From Megaleporinus macrocephalus (Eukaryota > Chordata > Actinopteri > Characiformes > Anostomidae): a DNA stretch of 64,000 bases. The DNA is taken from positions 6,818,394-6,882,393 of the forward strand of contig CM038716.1 of the NCBI GenBank assembly GCA_021613375.1. Direction: 5' to 3'. The notes under the pieces were generated by a model. It had not been told where the DNA came from and did not search any database. It saw only the letters and a list, made by a program, of their open reading frames with translations. Numbering within the stretch: position 1 is the stretch's first letter; the number at the start of each line of letters is the position of its first letter. A program made the translations under genes and the position numbers. Below are positions 36,020 to 48,537 of the stretch, piece after piece.

Positions 36020-38600
36020 AGCCTGTGCTCTAAGCACTTAATATGAACCCCATTCCAGGTTTTCTATCCTCCGTTCCCTGCATTGGTGTAGGAACCAGGG
36101 GGGATGTGGGGACGCGTCCCACCCAATGTCAGAAACAGGTAGATTTGTTCCACCCAAAAATTAAACCACAGAAAAGCGGAAATTGTTTTAAAAACGTTTA
36201 ATTTTAAAGCCTGTTTTGGCAGCCATTGCAATTTAAGCGCTGTGTTTGTTGTTAGCAGTTGGCTCTGGTTGTTAGGTGGTCTGAGTCTTTCACTTCATTA
36301 AGGCTTGTGTTGAGATGACTGTTCAGAAATACCCTGCAGTCAGCAGCTTCACTGACCAGAGCTCTCGGCTCGCTGGAGCGTCGGGTAGCTCGAGTCAGCT
36401 TTAAATGCGAGGTCAGTGATGAGAGATATGAATAGCAACAATGACCATATATACTGCAGTAAAACAGTTTTAATACAATGTGTTGTTATGGTAACCGACT
36501 AAGAGGGTTTGGATTAGCTAACGTTTATATTAACTTTAGTCAGAAAGTACTCTGAAACGTAAAGTTACATTACTCTCTGGCCACGCCCCAAACTGCAGAC
36601 TGCTACTACACTAAACACGTAAAAAATAAAATATAACAAATAAAATATTATATATTGTGTTTGGGACACAGTCTAATGTTAGTCTTGTCTAGTCAGGAAA
36701 CATCAACATACATTGTTTTGTCATTTCATTCAGCATTATACCACCGAAGATTATATATTTGTTTTTGGTTTTATATGTATATAATCCAGACATTGTGTGT
36801 ATAGCTTAAAGGTTTTCTGACAGCACTACCATGTAATGTGGAGTATCTTGTTTAGTTTGTTAAGTGGTCCTTAATTGTATTTATCTAAACAGAAGTATAG
36901 ATCATATAGTTGTATTTTGTTTATTTATTTATAATTCACTGTAATTCTACAAATGTTGTTCTACATCACTATACATACAGTGATTTACTACCTTACCTAC
37001 AGTGGAATCAGCTTATAGGTAATATTTTAGGGGATAGGGTGGGCTTTGATTTATATTGGCTAATGTATCCCCCCCAGTGTCAAACCCGCTCCTACGCCCT
37101 TGGCTCTAAGCACTCTGTATTAACTCCATTCCAGGTTTTCTATTGTCCCTCCTTCACCCTGCTATAGTTATGCTTTAGTAACTCCATTACAGGTTTTCTA
37201 TTGTACCTCCCTCTCCCTGCTCTAAGCGCTCTTTATTAACTCAATTCCACGTTTTCTGTGCTCCCTTGCCTGCTCTAAGTGCTCTTTATTACCTCCATTC
37301 CAGGTTTTTTTATTGTGCCTCCTAAGCGCTTCTCAAAAACTCTATTCCAGGTTTTTATTTCTCTGTTGCCTGCTCTAATCACTATTTATTAACTTAATTT
37401 CAGGTTTTCTATTCTCCGTTCCCTGCTCTAAGCACTCTTTATTAACTCCATTCCAAATTTTCTATTGTCCCTCCTTCACCCTGCTCTAAGCACTCTTTAT
37501 TAACTCCATTCCAGATTTTCTATTCACCGTTCCCTGCTCTAAGCACTTTTTATTAACTCCATTCCAAGTATTCTATTGTCCCTCTTTCACCCTGCTTTAA
37601 GCACTCTTATTAACTCCATTCCAGGTTTCCTATTGTCCCTCCTTCACCCTGCTATAGTCATGCTTTAGTAACTCCATTCCAGGTTTTCTGTTCTCCCTTC
37701 CTTGCTCTAAGCGCTCTTTATTACTTCCATTCCAGGTTTTTTTATTGTCCCTCCATAACCCTGCTCGAAGCGCTCCTCAAAAACTCTATTCCAGGTTTTC
37801 TTTTCTCTCTTACCTGCTATAATCACTATTAATTAACTCAATTCCAGGTTTTCTATTGTACCTCCTTCTCCTTGCTATAGGCGTGCTTTAGTAACTCCAT
37901 TCCAGGTTTTCTGTTCTGACTTCCCTGCTCTAAGCACTCTTTATTAACTCCATTCAAGATTTTTTAATGTTCCTACTTCACCCTGCTCTAAGTGCTCCTC
38001 AAAGCTCTATTCCAGGTTTTCTTTTCTCCGTTCCCTGCTCTTAGCATTCTTTATCAACTCCATTACAGGTTTTCTATTGTCGCTCCTTCACCCTGCTCTA
38101 AGCACTCTTTATTAACTCCATTACAGACTTTCTATTCCTCCTTCTTCTTTGTTAAAGCTGTTCTCTGTTCTCCCTTCCCTGATATAAGCATACTTTATTA
38201 ACTCCATTCCAGGTTTTTTTTTGTCCCTTCTTCACCCTCCTTTTTTCTCTGTTCCCTGCTCTAACTTAGAGCCTCTAGAGCCAATTCCAGACTTTCTATT
38301 CTTCCTGCTTCTCCCTGTTTTAGGTGCTCTTTTATAGCTCAATTCCAGGTTTTCTATTCTCCCTCCCTCTCCCTGTTCTAAGTGTGCTGTAATAACTTCA
38401 TTCCATGTTTTATGTTCTCTGTTTACTGTTCTAAGTGCTCTTTAATAACACTATTCCAGATTTTCTATTCTCTGTTCCCAGCTCTAAACACACTTTATTA
38501 ACTCCATTCCAGGTTTTATTGTCCTTCCTTCACCCTGTTCTAAGTGCTCCTCAAAAAGTCCACTCCAGGTTTTCCATTCTCCTTTCTCTAAGCCCTCTTG
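36020..38600. repeat. Minisatellite, unit about 58 bp
   Basis: Imperfect units with GCTCTAAGCACTCTTTATT, AACTCCATTCCAGGTTTTC and TATTGTCCCTCC follow one another, mainly from 37.10 to 38.60 kb (roughly 25 units). One unit stands alone at 36.02-36.08 kb, cut off by an inserted element. Every unit carries a CCAG after a pyrimidine stretch, so each is a potential cryptic splice acceptor. Confidence 0.88.
36079..37097. mobile_element. Element of about 1 kb inserted in the minisatellite
   Basis: Left end GTGTAGGAACCAGGGGGGAT and right end ATCCCCCCCAGTGT...CTCCTACGCC are inverted versions of one another. The flanks on both sides are minisatellite sequence. No transposase frame is visible, so it is a non-autonomous DNA transposon. 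Superfamily unknown. Confidence 0.6.
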
Positions 38601-39864
38601 TTTTCCACGTTGACACATTTCACATATGGGTTCTTTCTTCATCATACAGGCTCAAGATTTTGACCAGTTTGAAAGTGTGATGCAGGTGAAGATTACATAG
38701 TCACATGGTACATTTAGTATTGGGTATTTTCTAGGTATTTTAGGTATTGTTGTTTGAAAATGAAAAGTGCTTTTGTTTAAAATACAAATATTTTCACCAC
38801 AAAATTATACTATTAATTAACATCATAAGCAGATCATATACCAGTTTCCTTGTTTATGATCTTCTAGTACTATGAGATAACAATAGTACAAAGCGATTAT
38901 ATTATGTTTTTCACTTAAAGGTGCAATATGTTGAATTTATACATTCCCCCCCCAGATGGCTTATCAGTTCAGTGTCAAAGTTCACCCATTTACTCACCAA
39001 GAGCCTATCCACCGGTGGAAAGTAATGCCAGTGTTAACTGTTGCTTTGTTCCTATTATTACATTTTTGCTATTTTTTGCTTTATGTTTTGTTGCTGAGAG
39101 CAAATGTGCTTCTTCTTCAATCTTAAATTGTGACATGTCAGTGACTCATTATTGCCTCTTCAGGTACTGTTACAAAGTGAGTTGGGTGGTGGGGGGCAGG
39201 TGGGGTTTCATTAATTTGTTTATTTATTTGTTTATTTTAGTTTGTTTATTTTGTGAGTTTTGTACTGAAAAGATGCCACTTGTTTTTTAGTCACCCTAGA
39301 TGGGTATCAAACCTCTGCCTTGGGTGACCACAGAGCTCTACCTCTAAAGCGGCAGGGGAGGAAACTGCCCCAAAAGCAGTGTGGAGTATAGGCAAACAAA
39401 GGCAGAGTATGACATTTCAAACAAAAGTACCAATAAAAGCCCTTAGAAAATAAACCCAAAATGGAAAACGGTCTTTAAACTTAAATTGCCTCATTTTGAA
39501 CTCTTCTTTTCTCATGGTTCAACTTTTCTCTTCTTTGTTCTTTTCTTTTATGCTTCCTTTTCTGTTTTCTATAGATTATCTTATCTTTCTTCTTCATTTA
39601 CTGGTTTTTCTCTTTTTGTTTTGCTGTCTTTTTCCATTTTTCACTTCCTAAATACCCACCTTGTACCAACCGCCCCTCTCCAAAGGCACATGCAGGCTTG
39701 TGGGCGAGGCTGACTTATGTAAGAGGCTGCATGGGTGTGCCCAATCAGCACTGATTGCAACTAAGGAGCCCGGGAACTGGATTCTTTCGCCTTTCTCTAC
39801 TGGGCCTTCATCTCTAACTGAGCCTTCTACTGGTGGCTGGCTGGCAGGGCAGCCATTTCAGTGA
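38601..39864. other. Spacer, no gene supported
   Basis: A 36-base stretch at 38650-38685 (AQDFDQFESVMQ) has AG and GT borders but no partner exon. The rest is low-complexity T-rich sequence (39.48-39.65 kb) and unrecognised DNA. Confidence 0.35.
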
Positions 39865-40435
39865 CATAACCAATCAGAATCTTCCTTTCAGAGACAGAAC
39901 CAACAAGAGTCTTGATTTCAATGGCAAAACCTGAATCTCCATTTTAGCGAAAGAACCAATTAGAGTCTCTATTTCAGTAACAGAACCAGAATCTCCTTTT
40001 CAGTCATAGAACTAATCAGTTTCCATTTTAGTCATACAACCAATCAGAGTCTCCATTTCATTGGGAGAACCAATAAGGGTCTCCATTTCAGCAGTAGAAC
40101 CAATCAGAGTCTGCATTTCAGTGGCAGCACCAATCAGAGTCTCCATTTCAGCAACAGAATCAATCAGAGTCTCCATTTCGGCGGCAGAACCAATCGGAGT
40201 CTCCATTTTAGTCGTAGAACCAATCAGAGTCGGCATTTCTAATAGTCTCTCTATTTCAGCGGCAGAACCAATCAGAGTCTCCATTTCAGTCGCAGAACCA
40301 ATCAGTCTCTATTTCAGTGGCAGAAGCAATCAGAGACTCCATTTCAGTCGCAGAACCAATCAGAGTCTCCATTTCAGTCGCAGAACCAATCAGAGTCTCC
40401 ATTTCAGTGGCAAAAGCAATCAGAGTCTCCATTCC
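39865..40435. repeat. Minisatellite, 30-bp unit
   Basis: About 19 imperfect copies of a unit containing AGAACCAATCAGAGTCTCC and ATTTCAGT. Because 30 is a multiple of 3, open frames appear on both strands (a 10-residue repeat EPIRVSISAV and its complement); these are not genes. Confidence 0.93.
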
Positions 40436-42539
40436 CAAATAGTAAATCATGTCTTTGCTTGTGTTTAGTAAGAGGCGCTTCAGCTCACTAATCCTGCAAA
40501 ATGTTTTTACTGTGAAACATAAACTAACACACAGTCATAGTTTGTTACTATGTGAATTTAAACAAAACTTTCAGACTTGGAGCTGACAAACTCTTTCTTT
40601 AGTTCTGTCTGTTTTAGCATGTTTATTCACAAGGAGGTTTGCTACCAGAATTTGCTGTCTAAGACTGAACCAGGTGGTGTGCAGGTCAAAACATTGACAT
40701 TCTTCATGAATAAAATTTCAAGAGGTTTTAGTGGACAAAAGTAAACCTAGCTAGCATTTTTAATTAGCCAAGTGAGACACTGCAGGGTCTAAAACATGAC
40801 CTGTACATAGGGCTGTGTAATATGAAAATATATATTGTGTGATGACAAAACATCTATCATTTTGTTTATTGTTTATTTTGTTGTACCGCAAAATTGAAGT
40901 TGTTTCCATGTTAAAATAAGGCATAAAACACATTCTTAGTACAAGCTAATAAGAAATCTTCAATTTGGAGTAGGGAGTCAGTTTATCTTTATTCAAAATC
41001 TTGACTGTTGTCATAGGTGTTAGTATGAACCAAAGTATTTATAAGAACAGTATAGTCCCAATTCTCAGTTAAAGGTTATGCTCTATAATGCACAAATAAA
41101 TTAGCAGCTATAGTCTTCATAAGGCTAGAAGAACATTATAAGAGTGTTATGTTCTTGCTTCATTTAACCACAAGGTGGTGCTAGTGATAAGAGGTGTTGA
41201 GGGAGGGATGGGTGTGGCTAGAAGAAGAAGCAGAAAAGAGAATGAGTGTAAGCCATGCTGTTAAGTGTTCAGTAAATTCAATTGACATCCAGACCTGTGT
41301 GTGCATCATTTTACAACCAGAAGAACTGAAAGGGAGATTCAGAGTCAGTGTTTAATTTTCTTTTAGTTTCTGCTGAAAATGGAACATGGTACATCTGTAT
41401 TTTTCAGTAAAACACATAAAATTAGTAGTACAGGTGTAAAAAGTATGTCCTGTGTCAAATTCTATTGAAGGGATGAAGCCAAATATACTTAATTATCAAC
41501 AGCATCGTTTAACATACCAAATGCTTTAATGGGAACAGTTAAACATTTTATATACTAGGTGGTGTTGCAGCAACTAATACAAACTGATCAGCACTTGTCC
41601 TTATACAGATACAAATTATCTAGGGACAACATTTACACTTATATGAATTTGACTGCATGTCTTGATTAAAAAACCTAAATGTAAGGTTTGTAAAGTATGT
41701 TTGTTTAGTCCTGATTTGGACAATACTTTAATACACATTACACATTAATGTTAACTTATTACTGCATGTAGTGAAAGTATATAATATATATAAAGTTAAT
41801 TCTCAGGCTTAGAAACATCTTATCTCGAGTGGAATAATGTAAAAATGCTAAAATACAGCAAGAAAACACTAGAAAGTTCATAAACATAAATACAGCATGG
41901 GAATAAACAAGTAAACTCATTGAGGTGCTATGAGGAATATGGGGAAGCTAGATGTATGTATTGAGTGTAACCAGTGGACTATGGGAGGCAGTGAATTCCA
42001 GAGGTTGGGTGTAAATAGTTAATGCAGGTTTACTAGTTTGTTCAGTTTGAAGAACTGTAGAAGTGTCCATGGATTTCAAAAGTGATACTTAGTTTAGTCT
42101 CTCAGGATAAATACAAAGGGTCGTTTTGGGTGTAAACTATTTCAGAATAATTGAGATCAGTTTATGTGGTATTATTTGGCATTCTCAGTACTGGCAACAT
42201 GAAAAAAGCGTATGCCTCTCTGTTTCTGTCTTAATTATTTATTTAGCTTATTAAAGTATTTATTACACATTTAATTCACTTATGCTTAGTAGTGTATTTA
42301 GTAGCTGTGGCATCAAAATGATCAAATGGCACCAAATGATCCAGAGAGAGATAAAAGTCACATGGAGGCCTTTAAAGTAGCAAAATGAATGCTTGGAGCA
42401 GCTCTACATGTTTTTAAGTGACGTCAAGACAATTCATCCACAAAACATGCAAATGGCACTCATCTGTGCAACCAGTCAGATTTAGTAATAAGCTTCTCAA
42501 ACTGTAACCCCTAGCCTTTCTTCCCAACACAACAACTGG

Positions 42540-42540
<1 letters not shown>
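40436..42540. other. Spacer with one duplicated stretch
   Basis: No exon found. 41.78-42.13 kb resembles 56.53-57.14 kb (GTTAATTCTCAGGCTTA, GGGAATAAACA, TTCAGTTTG/TTCAGTGTG, CAGGATAAATACA in the same order), an older duplication. A GGGCTGTGTAATATGA motif at about 40.81 kb resembles the element family at 3.6 kb. Confidence 0.45.

Positions 42541-42612
<72 letters not shown>
42541..42612. repeat. (TA)n microsatellite
   Basis: About 36 TA dinucleotides just before the 48-bp minisatellite. Variable length is expected. Confidence 0.97.
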
Positions 42613-42619
<7 letters not shown>

Positions 42620-42659
42620 GCACAAACATGCATACACACACACATTTGCCTTGCATTAT

Positions 42660-44005
42660 TTGCATATACCTAAACCAAACACTAACCCTAACCCAGTATC
42701 CCACACAATACTACACCTACACCGAACTCTACACTGAACACTAATCTTAACCTCAGTATCCAATGTAGTACTACACCTACACCTAAACCTAACTTTAAAC
42801 TCAGTATCCCATATATTACACCTACACCTAAACCTAACCTTAACATTAGTCTCCCATAAAATAATAAACCTAAACCTAACCTCAACCTCAGTATTCCATA
42901 TAATACTACACCTACACCTAAACCTAACCTTAACCTCAGTATCCCATATAATACTGCACCTGCACCTAAACCTAACACTAGCCTTAACCTCAGTATTCAA
43001 AATAATACTACACCTAAACCTAAACCTAACCTTAACCACAGTATTCCATTTAATACTACACCTAAACCCAAACCTAATGTTAACCTCAGTATCCCATGAT
43101 ACTACACCTACACCTAACGTGAACCTCAGAATCTCTTTTAATACTACACCTACACCTAACCTTAACCTCAGTATCCCATATAATACTACACCTAAACCTA
43201 ACCTTAAACTCAGTATTCCATATAATGCTACACCTAAACCTAACCTTAAGCTCAGTATCCCATATAATACTACACCTACACCTAAACCTAACCCTAACCT
43301 CAGTATCCCATATAATACTGCACCTACACCTAAACCTAACCTTAACCTCAGTATCCCATATAATACTGCACCTACACCTAAACCTAACCTTAACCTCAGT
43401 GTCCCATATAATACTACACCTACACCTAAACCTAACCCTAACCTCAGTATCCCATATAATACTGCACCTACACCTAAACCTAACCTTAACCTCAGTATCC
43501 CATATAATACTACACCTACACCTAAACCTAACCTTAACCTCAGTGTCCCATATAATACTACACCTACACCTAAACCTAACCTTAACCTCAGTATCCCATA
43601 TAATACTGCACCTACACCTAAACCTAACCTTAAGCTCAGTATTCCATATAATACTACACCTACACCTAAACCTAACCCTAACCTCAGTATCCCATATAAT
43701 ACTGCACCTACACCTAAACCTAACCTTAACATCAGTATCCCATATAATACTACACCTACACCTAAACCTAACCTTAACATCAGTATCTCATATATACTAC
43801 ACCTACACCTAAACCTAACCTTAACCTCAGTATCCCATATAATACTGCACCTACACCTAAACCTAACCTTAACCTCAGTATCCCATATAATACTGCACCT
43901 ACACCTAAACCTAACCTTAACATCAGTATCTCATATAATACTACACCTACACCTAAACCTAACCTTAATCTCAGTATACCATATAATACTACACCTAACC
44001 CTAAC
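42660..44005. repeat. Minisatellite, 48-bp unit with telomere-like CCTAA words
   Basis: About 27 copies of a unit made of CACCTACACCTAAACCTAAC, CTTAACCTCAGTATCCCATA and TAATACTG. Each unit has several CCTAA or CCCTAA words, like the C-rich strand of vertebrate telomeres. Because 48 is a multiple of 3, frames of 401 (+) and 374 (-) codons stay open; the peptide repeat (PTPKPNLNLSIPYNTA) is an artefact. Central units are nearly identical, edge units are degenerate. Confidence 0.93.
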
Positions 44006-44133
44006 TCTTTTTGTTGCAAAAACCAAATGTGCCGTGAAGGCCAGCATAATGTCCTTACTTTGTCAAAAATTTGATGTCCTACACTTGGGAGAACATGTGA
44101 TCCTTACAAATATAACAAGACAAGAACACACAA

Positions 44134-44167
<34 letters not shown>

Positions 44168-44213
44168 CTGTTTGGTTTCCCCTAATGTCTCTGATATCTG
44201 TATATGTGTGCAG

Positions 44214-44746
44214 ATGCCTGTGACCTCACTCTGGACCCAAACACAGCAAACACACGTCTCTGTCTGTCTGAAGGAAAGGTGAATGGTATGAGAGAGAAGC
44301 AGCCATACCCGGATCATCCAGACAGATTTACACGGTGGGGACAAGTTTTGAGTGTGGAGAGTCTGACTGGACGCTGGGAGGATGAGTGGAGTGGGGTGAA
44401 GGGAGTTGATGTATCAGTGTCATACAGACGGATAAGCAGGAAAGGAGATGGTGATGAGAGCCGCTTTGGAAGTAATAATCAGTCCTGGAGTCTGGAGCAC
44501 ATTGAAGACAGTTACACTGTATATCACAATGGAACAGAAACTGTTTCACTGTCCCACTCGCAACACTCTGGCAGAGTAGGGGTTTATGTGGACTGTCCAG
44601 CTGGCATTCTGTCCTTTTACAAAGTCTCACCTGAAACACATATACGGACCCATTTACACACATTCTACACAGCATTCACTGAGCCGCTCTACGCTGGATT
44701 TGGAGTTGGTCTTTGGTCCTCAGTGCGTGTTTGTGAGATAGAATAA
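44214..44746 (+). CDS. B30.2 (PRY-SPRY) terminal exon
   Basis: This exon starts after a TGTGTGCAG acceptor at 44213 with a split Asp codon, as in fish NLR and TRIM B30.2 exons, and ends with TAA at 44744. About 177 residues: the PRY part has ACDLTLDPNTANTRLCLSEG, followed by the SPRY core with RFTRWGQVLSVESLTGR, DVSVSYRRISRKG, GVYVDCPAGILSFY and a C-terminal YAGFGVGL. B30.2 domains bind ligands at the C-terminus of NLR and TRIM proteins. The usual LTGRCYWEVEW-like motif reads LTGRWEDEWSGVKG, with two residues missing. No LRR, NACHT, RING or coiled-coil exon was found upstream in the window, so it may be a stranded remnant or belong to a gene with very long introns. Confidence 0.8.
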
Positions 44747-44756
44747 CTTAATATGT

Positions 44757-44943
44757 AACTTAATGTTATCACTTTGTAAAAAAATACTTTATTTAGAGGA
44801 CTATTAGCAGGACAAATACACAAAAGGATGATGTTAAATGGTCACTGGATCCCTCACTCAAGGTTCCTCTTAGACACCAAGAAACCAGAAAGGAAACCCT
44901 TTTTCAAAGGACACAGAAGCCCCAGTAGGAGACCGTTGAACCA
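44757..44943 (+). repeat. 3'-flank segment of the B30.2 exon, duplicated at 48.5 kb
   Basis: Begins about 10 bases after the stop codon. It shares about 185 bp with 48538-48727 (CACTTTGTAAAAAAATAC, GGATCCCTCACTCAAGG, GAAACCAGAAAGGAAACCC). The partner has no B30.2 sequence, so either this is a mobile repeat used as a 3' UTR or the UTR itself was copied. Confidence 0.8.
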
Positions 44944-45037
44944 GATCCTTGAAATAAATAATTAAATCAATCAAGAATCTAAGAAGTATCTTTGTCAATT
45001 TAAATTATATCTAGTTAAATATCCACATGTATTATTT

Positions 45038-45650
45038 ACACTATGTTGCCAAAAGTATTTGCTCGTCTGCCTTTACACGCATATGAACTTGAGTGACGTC
45101 CCATTCTTAATCCATAAGGTTTAATATGATCTTGTACCACTCTTTGTAGCTAGAACAGCTTTAACTCTTCTGGAAAAGCTTTCCGCAAGGTTTAGGAGAG
45201 TGTTTAAGGGGAATTTTTTCAGAGGCAGAGTGAGGTCAGACACTGATGTTGGAGGAGAAGGCTCGGCTCGCTGTCTCTGCTCTAATTCATCCCAAAGGTG
45301 TTCTTTCAGGTTGAAGTCAGGACTCTGTGCAGGCCAGTCAAGTTCATCCACACCAAACTTCATGTCTTTATGGAGCTTGCTTGTGCACTGGTGCACGGTC
45401 ATGTTGCACCTCTTGGTCTACTGAAGCATGATTTGTCACTCCAGGGAACTCATCTCCACTGCTCTAGAGTCCAGTGGAAAGGTGCTTTACACCACTGCAT
45501 CCGATGCTTTGCATTGCGCTTAGTCTTGTAGGCTTGGATGCAGCTGCTTGGCCAAGGAGACTTATTTCATGAAACTCTATACAAAAGTCCCCCCACAACC
45601 AGAACTCTACGGGTCTTCAGCACACATAGCAACCTGTGACTTATCTCCTA
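45038..45650 (-). pseudogene. Tc1-like transposase remnant
   Basis: The minus-strand frame 45402-45121 holds the C-terminal catalytic block DELDWPAQSPDFNLKEHLWD, containing the final aspartate and glutamate of a DDE transposase, then RVKAVLATKSGTRSY near the end. The right side (45.44-45.56 kb) matches DNA from 54.85-54.93 kb in inverse. Stops and a missing N-terminus make it inactive. Confidence 0.85.
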
Positions 45651-45689
45651 AGATTACAGGGGCAGTAAAGCATTCTATTTCTCTTAAAT

Positions 45690-46368
45690 GATTTAATGGA
45701 TTGCAGCTGTCATATTGCAATGTGCAAAACCTTGTTTGGACAATCAGCCTTCTCTGTTAAAATAGCAACACTTTGGAATTGTTTACCCATTGAGTTGAAA
45801 ATGCAGCCCAACTTTTTAAAGCTTTTAAAGCTTAAAAAACACCTTTTTATTTTACTTGAGTTCACATGCTTGCATTTTATTGAATTGGTATCCATATTGT
45901 TGTTGTGCACAAGCACAGTGCATCTGGTGCTTGTGCATAATTGTGTGTAACAGTTGTTATGCTATGTTGTTATATTAATGTTAAATAAATAAGTAAATTA
46001 AACTACATTTAATACTTCTTGCAATGTTGCAGTATTACCAGTATCTCCAAAATAGGGCACATAGAGAACATATCATTTTCAGTTTTGGGTGTTGAGAGAT
46101 TTGTTTTTTATTTTTAAAGTGTTGGGTCTCAAACCTGACATTACACATTCCTGAACCAGGAATACTAGACATGTGTTACCACTGTCTTAAAAGCCAAAAA
46201 TGTGGAAATGTTGAGAACATCAGACTTCAAAACAGATTTCAGTTCAACATTGTAATAACCAATGATTAGCTACAAAAACATTCACACAATTTCCATAATT
46301 ATCCAAAAGTGGACCTAATTAAATCCCATTGTATTTATTGATACATGTAGACACAGCATACACATAAG

Positions 46369-46412
<44 letters not shown>

Positions 46413-47365
46413 CAAAAAAGTAAACTTAGTTCATTTTATTAAGTTAAAGTTAAGTTATTAAGTTAAAGTACATTTCCTAAGTATATATTATGTAGTAAGC
46501 ACACATATGAATGGACTCATACTATACTTGCATATGTACTATTTAAATACTTTTTTTAGTTTATGAAAGTCCATCTTTTGTACTGCAACTACACTAAAGT
46601 ATACTTACAGGTTCTGTTAGTTCACTAGTTTGTTTGATGATCTTCAAAGCTTCACACAGGCATACCCATTAACACCCAGAGGGGAATTTAAGGGAATGTC
46701 CAATATGCCTGGCTGCAAGTTTTTGGACTGTGGTAGGAAACCTGTACAGACACATGGAATCATGTGAATTCCCCACAGAAAGGATCCCGGTTATCTGCCT
46801 GGGGAATCAAACCCAGTGCTGCCCACTGTACCACTACACCACCCTTATTTTATGAGTTATATACTTCTATTCCACTCATTTTAAGTATACTCTCAGTGAC
46901 CTACTAGTTTAGCTGTTTTAAAACTGTTATCTTTAAGTGAACCTAACATTACATATCTATATTTTAAAACTTATATATTACTTTTATTATTTAGTATTAC
47001 TTTTATACTTAAATATACCTTTAACTATACTTTAAGTAGACTTAATAGTGATCTACACATCTAAAAAATAATAAAACATTCTTTATTAATTGTTATAAAT
47101 AAATACATCCAAACAAATATTGTACTGGATGCCTTTTTTTACATAAGTATGCTTAATTATGTATTAATTGAAATATATGTTATGAATATAGTAGAAATTT
47201 AACAGTATAAGCCATGTATACTTAAATATAATTGTGTTCAGTATTTCACTGATAAGTACATAAAAAGTAAACTGAAAGCATTCTCAGTTATGTTAAGTTT
47301 AAAAGAAGGTGCTAATTGTACATTTAAGTAGACTTTTTGTGTATAAGAGAGTAAAAAAGCATGAA
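45690..47365 (+). repeat. Composite repeat block, copy 2
   Basis: Same order of parts as at 18.5-20.5 kb: LINE tail with a short coding relic (CHIAMCKTLFGQSAFSV), the GTGTTACCACTGTC unit, an (AT)n run at 46373-46411 not found in copy 1, the AAGTATACTT unit with its SINE insert (46.63-46.91 kb), and the terminal AGTAAAAAAGCATGAAC. It abuts the 5' end of the L1 element at about 47.37 kb. Confidence 0.8.
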
Positions 47366-47374
47366 CCTCTTCCA

Positions 47375-48445
47375 GTTGATGGCGGCGACAGAGTAGACGC
47401 GTGTCAGCACTGCTCCCGCGGATTGTGTTCATTTTTATTAAAAATAAAGCATCCTTTCTTTTTCTTACCCAACACCGTACAGGAGTTTAGTTAGGGTAGT
47501 GTACCTGACTACACAATGTCACGTAATTTGAGAGAAAAAACAACTTCGAAGACTACCTCGGCAGCCTAACATCCCACCATTAAGCGTATGTTCTCGGCTA
47601 AAGCTGCTTCACCGGAGGAGGCTAACGCTAAGTTGGCTATGGAGAAACGTCTCTCACCTTTGGAAAGTCCTGAGAGTTCCCGTTTGGCCATTGCTTCAGA
47701 GGAGGAACGAGCTGCTGATACTGACACTTCGCCTCCAACCTGGTTTCTGCTAGCGTTAAAAAGGTGGGAACAATCACTTGTATCTGACCACGCAAATACT
47801 CTGAGCAAGGCCTTACAACCTATTCAGGACTCCATTAAACAGACTCTGGTTTCACATGCAGGTAGCATTAAAGCCTTAGAGGACGCTGCATCCGACCACA
47901 TTGATAGAATCGTCACACTGGAAAACAAATGGAACTCTCCGAGCCCGCAATGTTTAACTCCAGGACAAGCTGGGCGACCTGGAAAATCGCTCGATGTGGG
48001 CTAACCTTCATGTGATGGGAATTCCTGAAAAACTAGAGGGGGACAATGCCGTGAATTTCATGAATGATTTTCTCTTTGAGGTGTTTGGAGCTGAGAAATT
48101 CCAGTATCGACCCATTCTGGACAGAGCTAACAGGCTAGGTCGTTCAACAGCTAATGGAGGTTCACATAACAAGCCCAGAGCGTTCATCATTCTGTTTCAC
48201 AACTTCCAGGATAAGTGATTCGTTCTCAGAAATGGTCGGGGTGAGCTGTCCTTTCGTGGTCACAAAATTAGGATCTTTTCGGACTATAGTGCCGATCTCT
48301 CCCGCAGACGCGCCGCATTTCGTGACATAAAACGGCGTTGTACAGCAAGGGAATCCGCTTCAGGCTGGTTTTCCCAGCATTTTGAAGAGCGGACAGTAAC
48401 CTTTGATACTCCAGAAGCAGCTCAGGCTTTCTTTAACGAACATTG
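47375..48445 (+). pseudogene. Tx1/L1-type LINE ORF1 remnant
   Basis: The RNA-binding ORF1 protein is recognisable in pieces. 47588-48004 has SKALQPIQDSIKQTLV (coiled-coil part). A different frame from about 47994 has ANLHVMGIPEKLEGDNAVNF and RANRLGRS, KPRAFIILFHNFQDK (RRM-like part). After a stop, LSFRGHKIRIFSDYSADLSR and the end FFNEH follow to 48445. At least one frameshift and one stop make it dead. A GC-richer 5' leader begins near 47.37 kb. Confidence 0.85.
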
Positions 48446-48537
48446 ATGAGGACTAATTTTGGGTTTGCTGAGTGCTGTGTTATGGTAAGAATACCTGTTG
48501 ACCTGCCTGGTTCAAGTTCTTATTTTTTTTACAGTTA

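Noticed and set aside
38650..38685. 36-base micro-exon (AQDFDQFESVMQ) for the B30.2 gene
   Set aside because: Splice borders look fair, but no partner exon or family match; may be chance.
39865..40435. CRISPR-like array with regular spacing
   Set aside because: Eukaryotic minisatellite: no unique spacers, and the whole 30-bp unit repeats.
40012..40468. Open frames of 90 (-) and 135 (+) codons with 10-residue repeats
   Set aside because: Products of the 30-bp minisatellite read in frame.
42660..44005. True telomeric tract
   Set aside because: CCTAA words are embedded in a 48-bp unit and are not a pure CCCTAA array.
42656..44282. Open frames of 374 (-) and 401 (+) codons
   Set aside because: Both come from the 48-bp tandem repeat, whose length is a multiple of three; no start context, domain or splice support.
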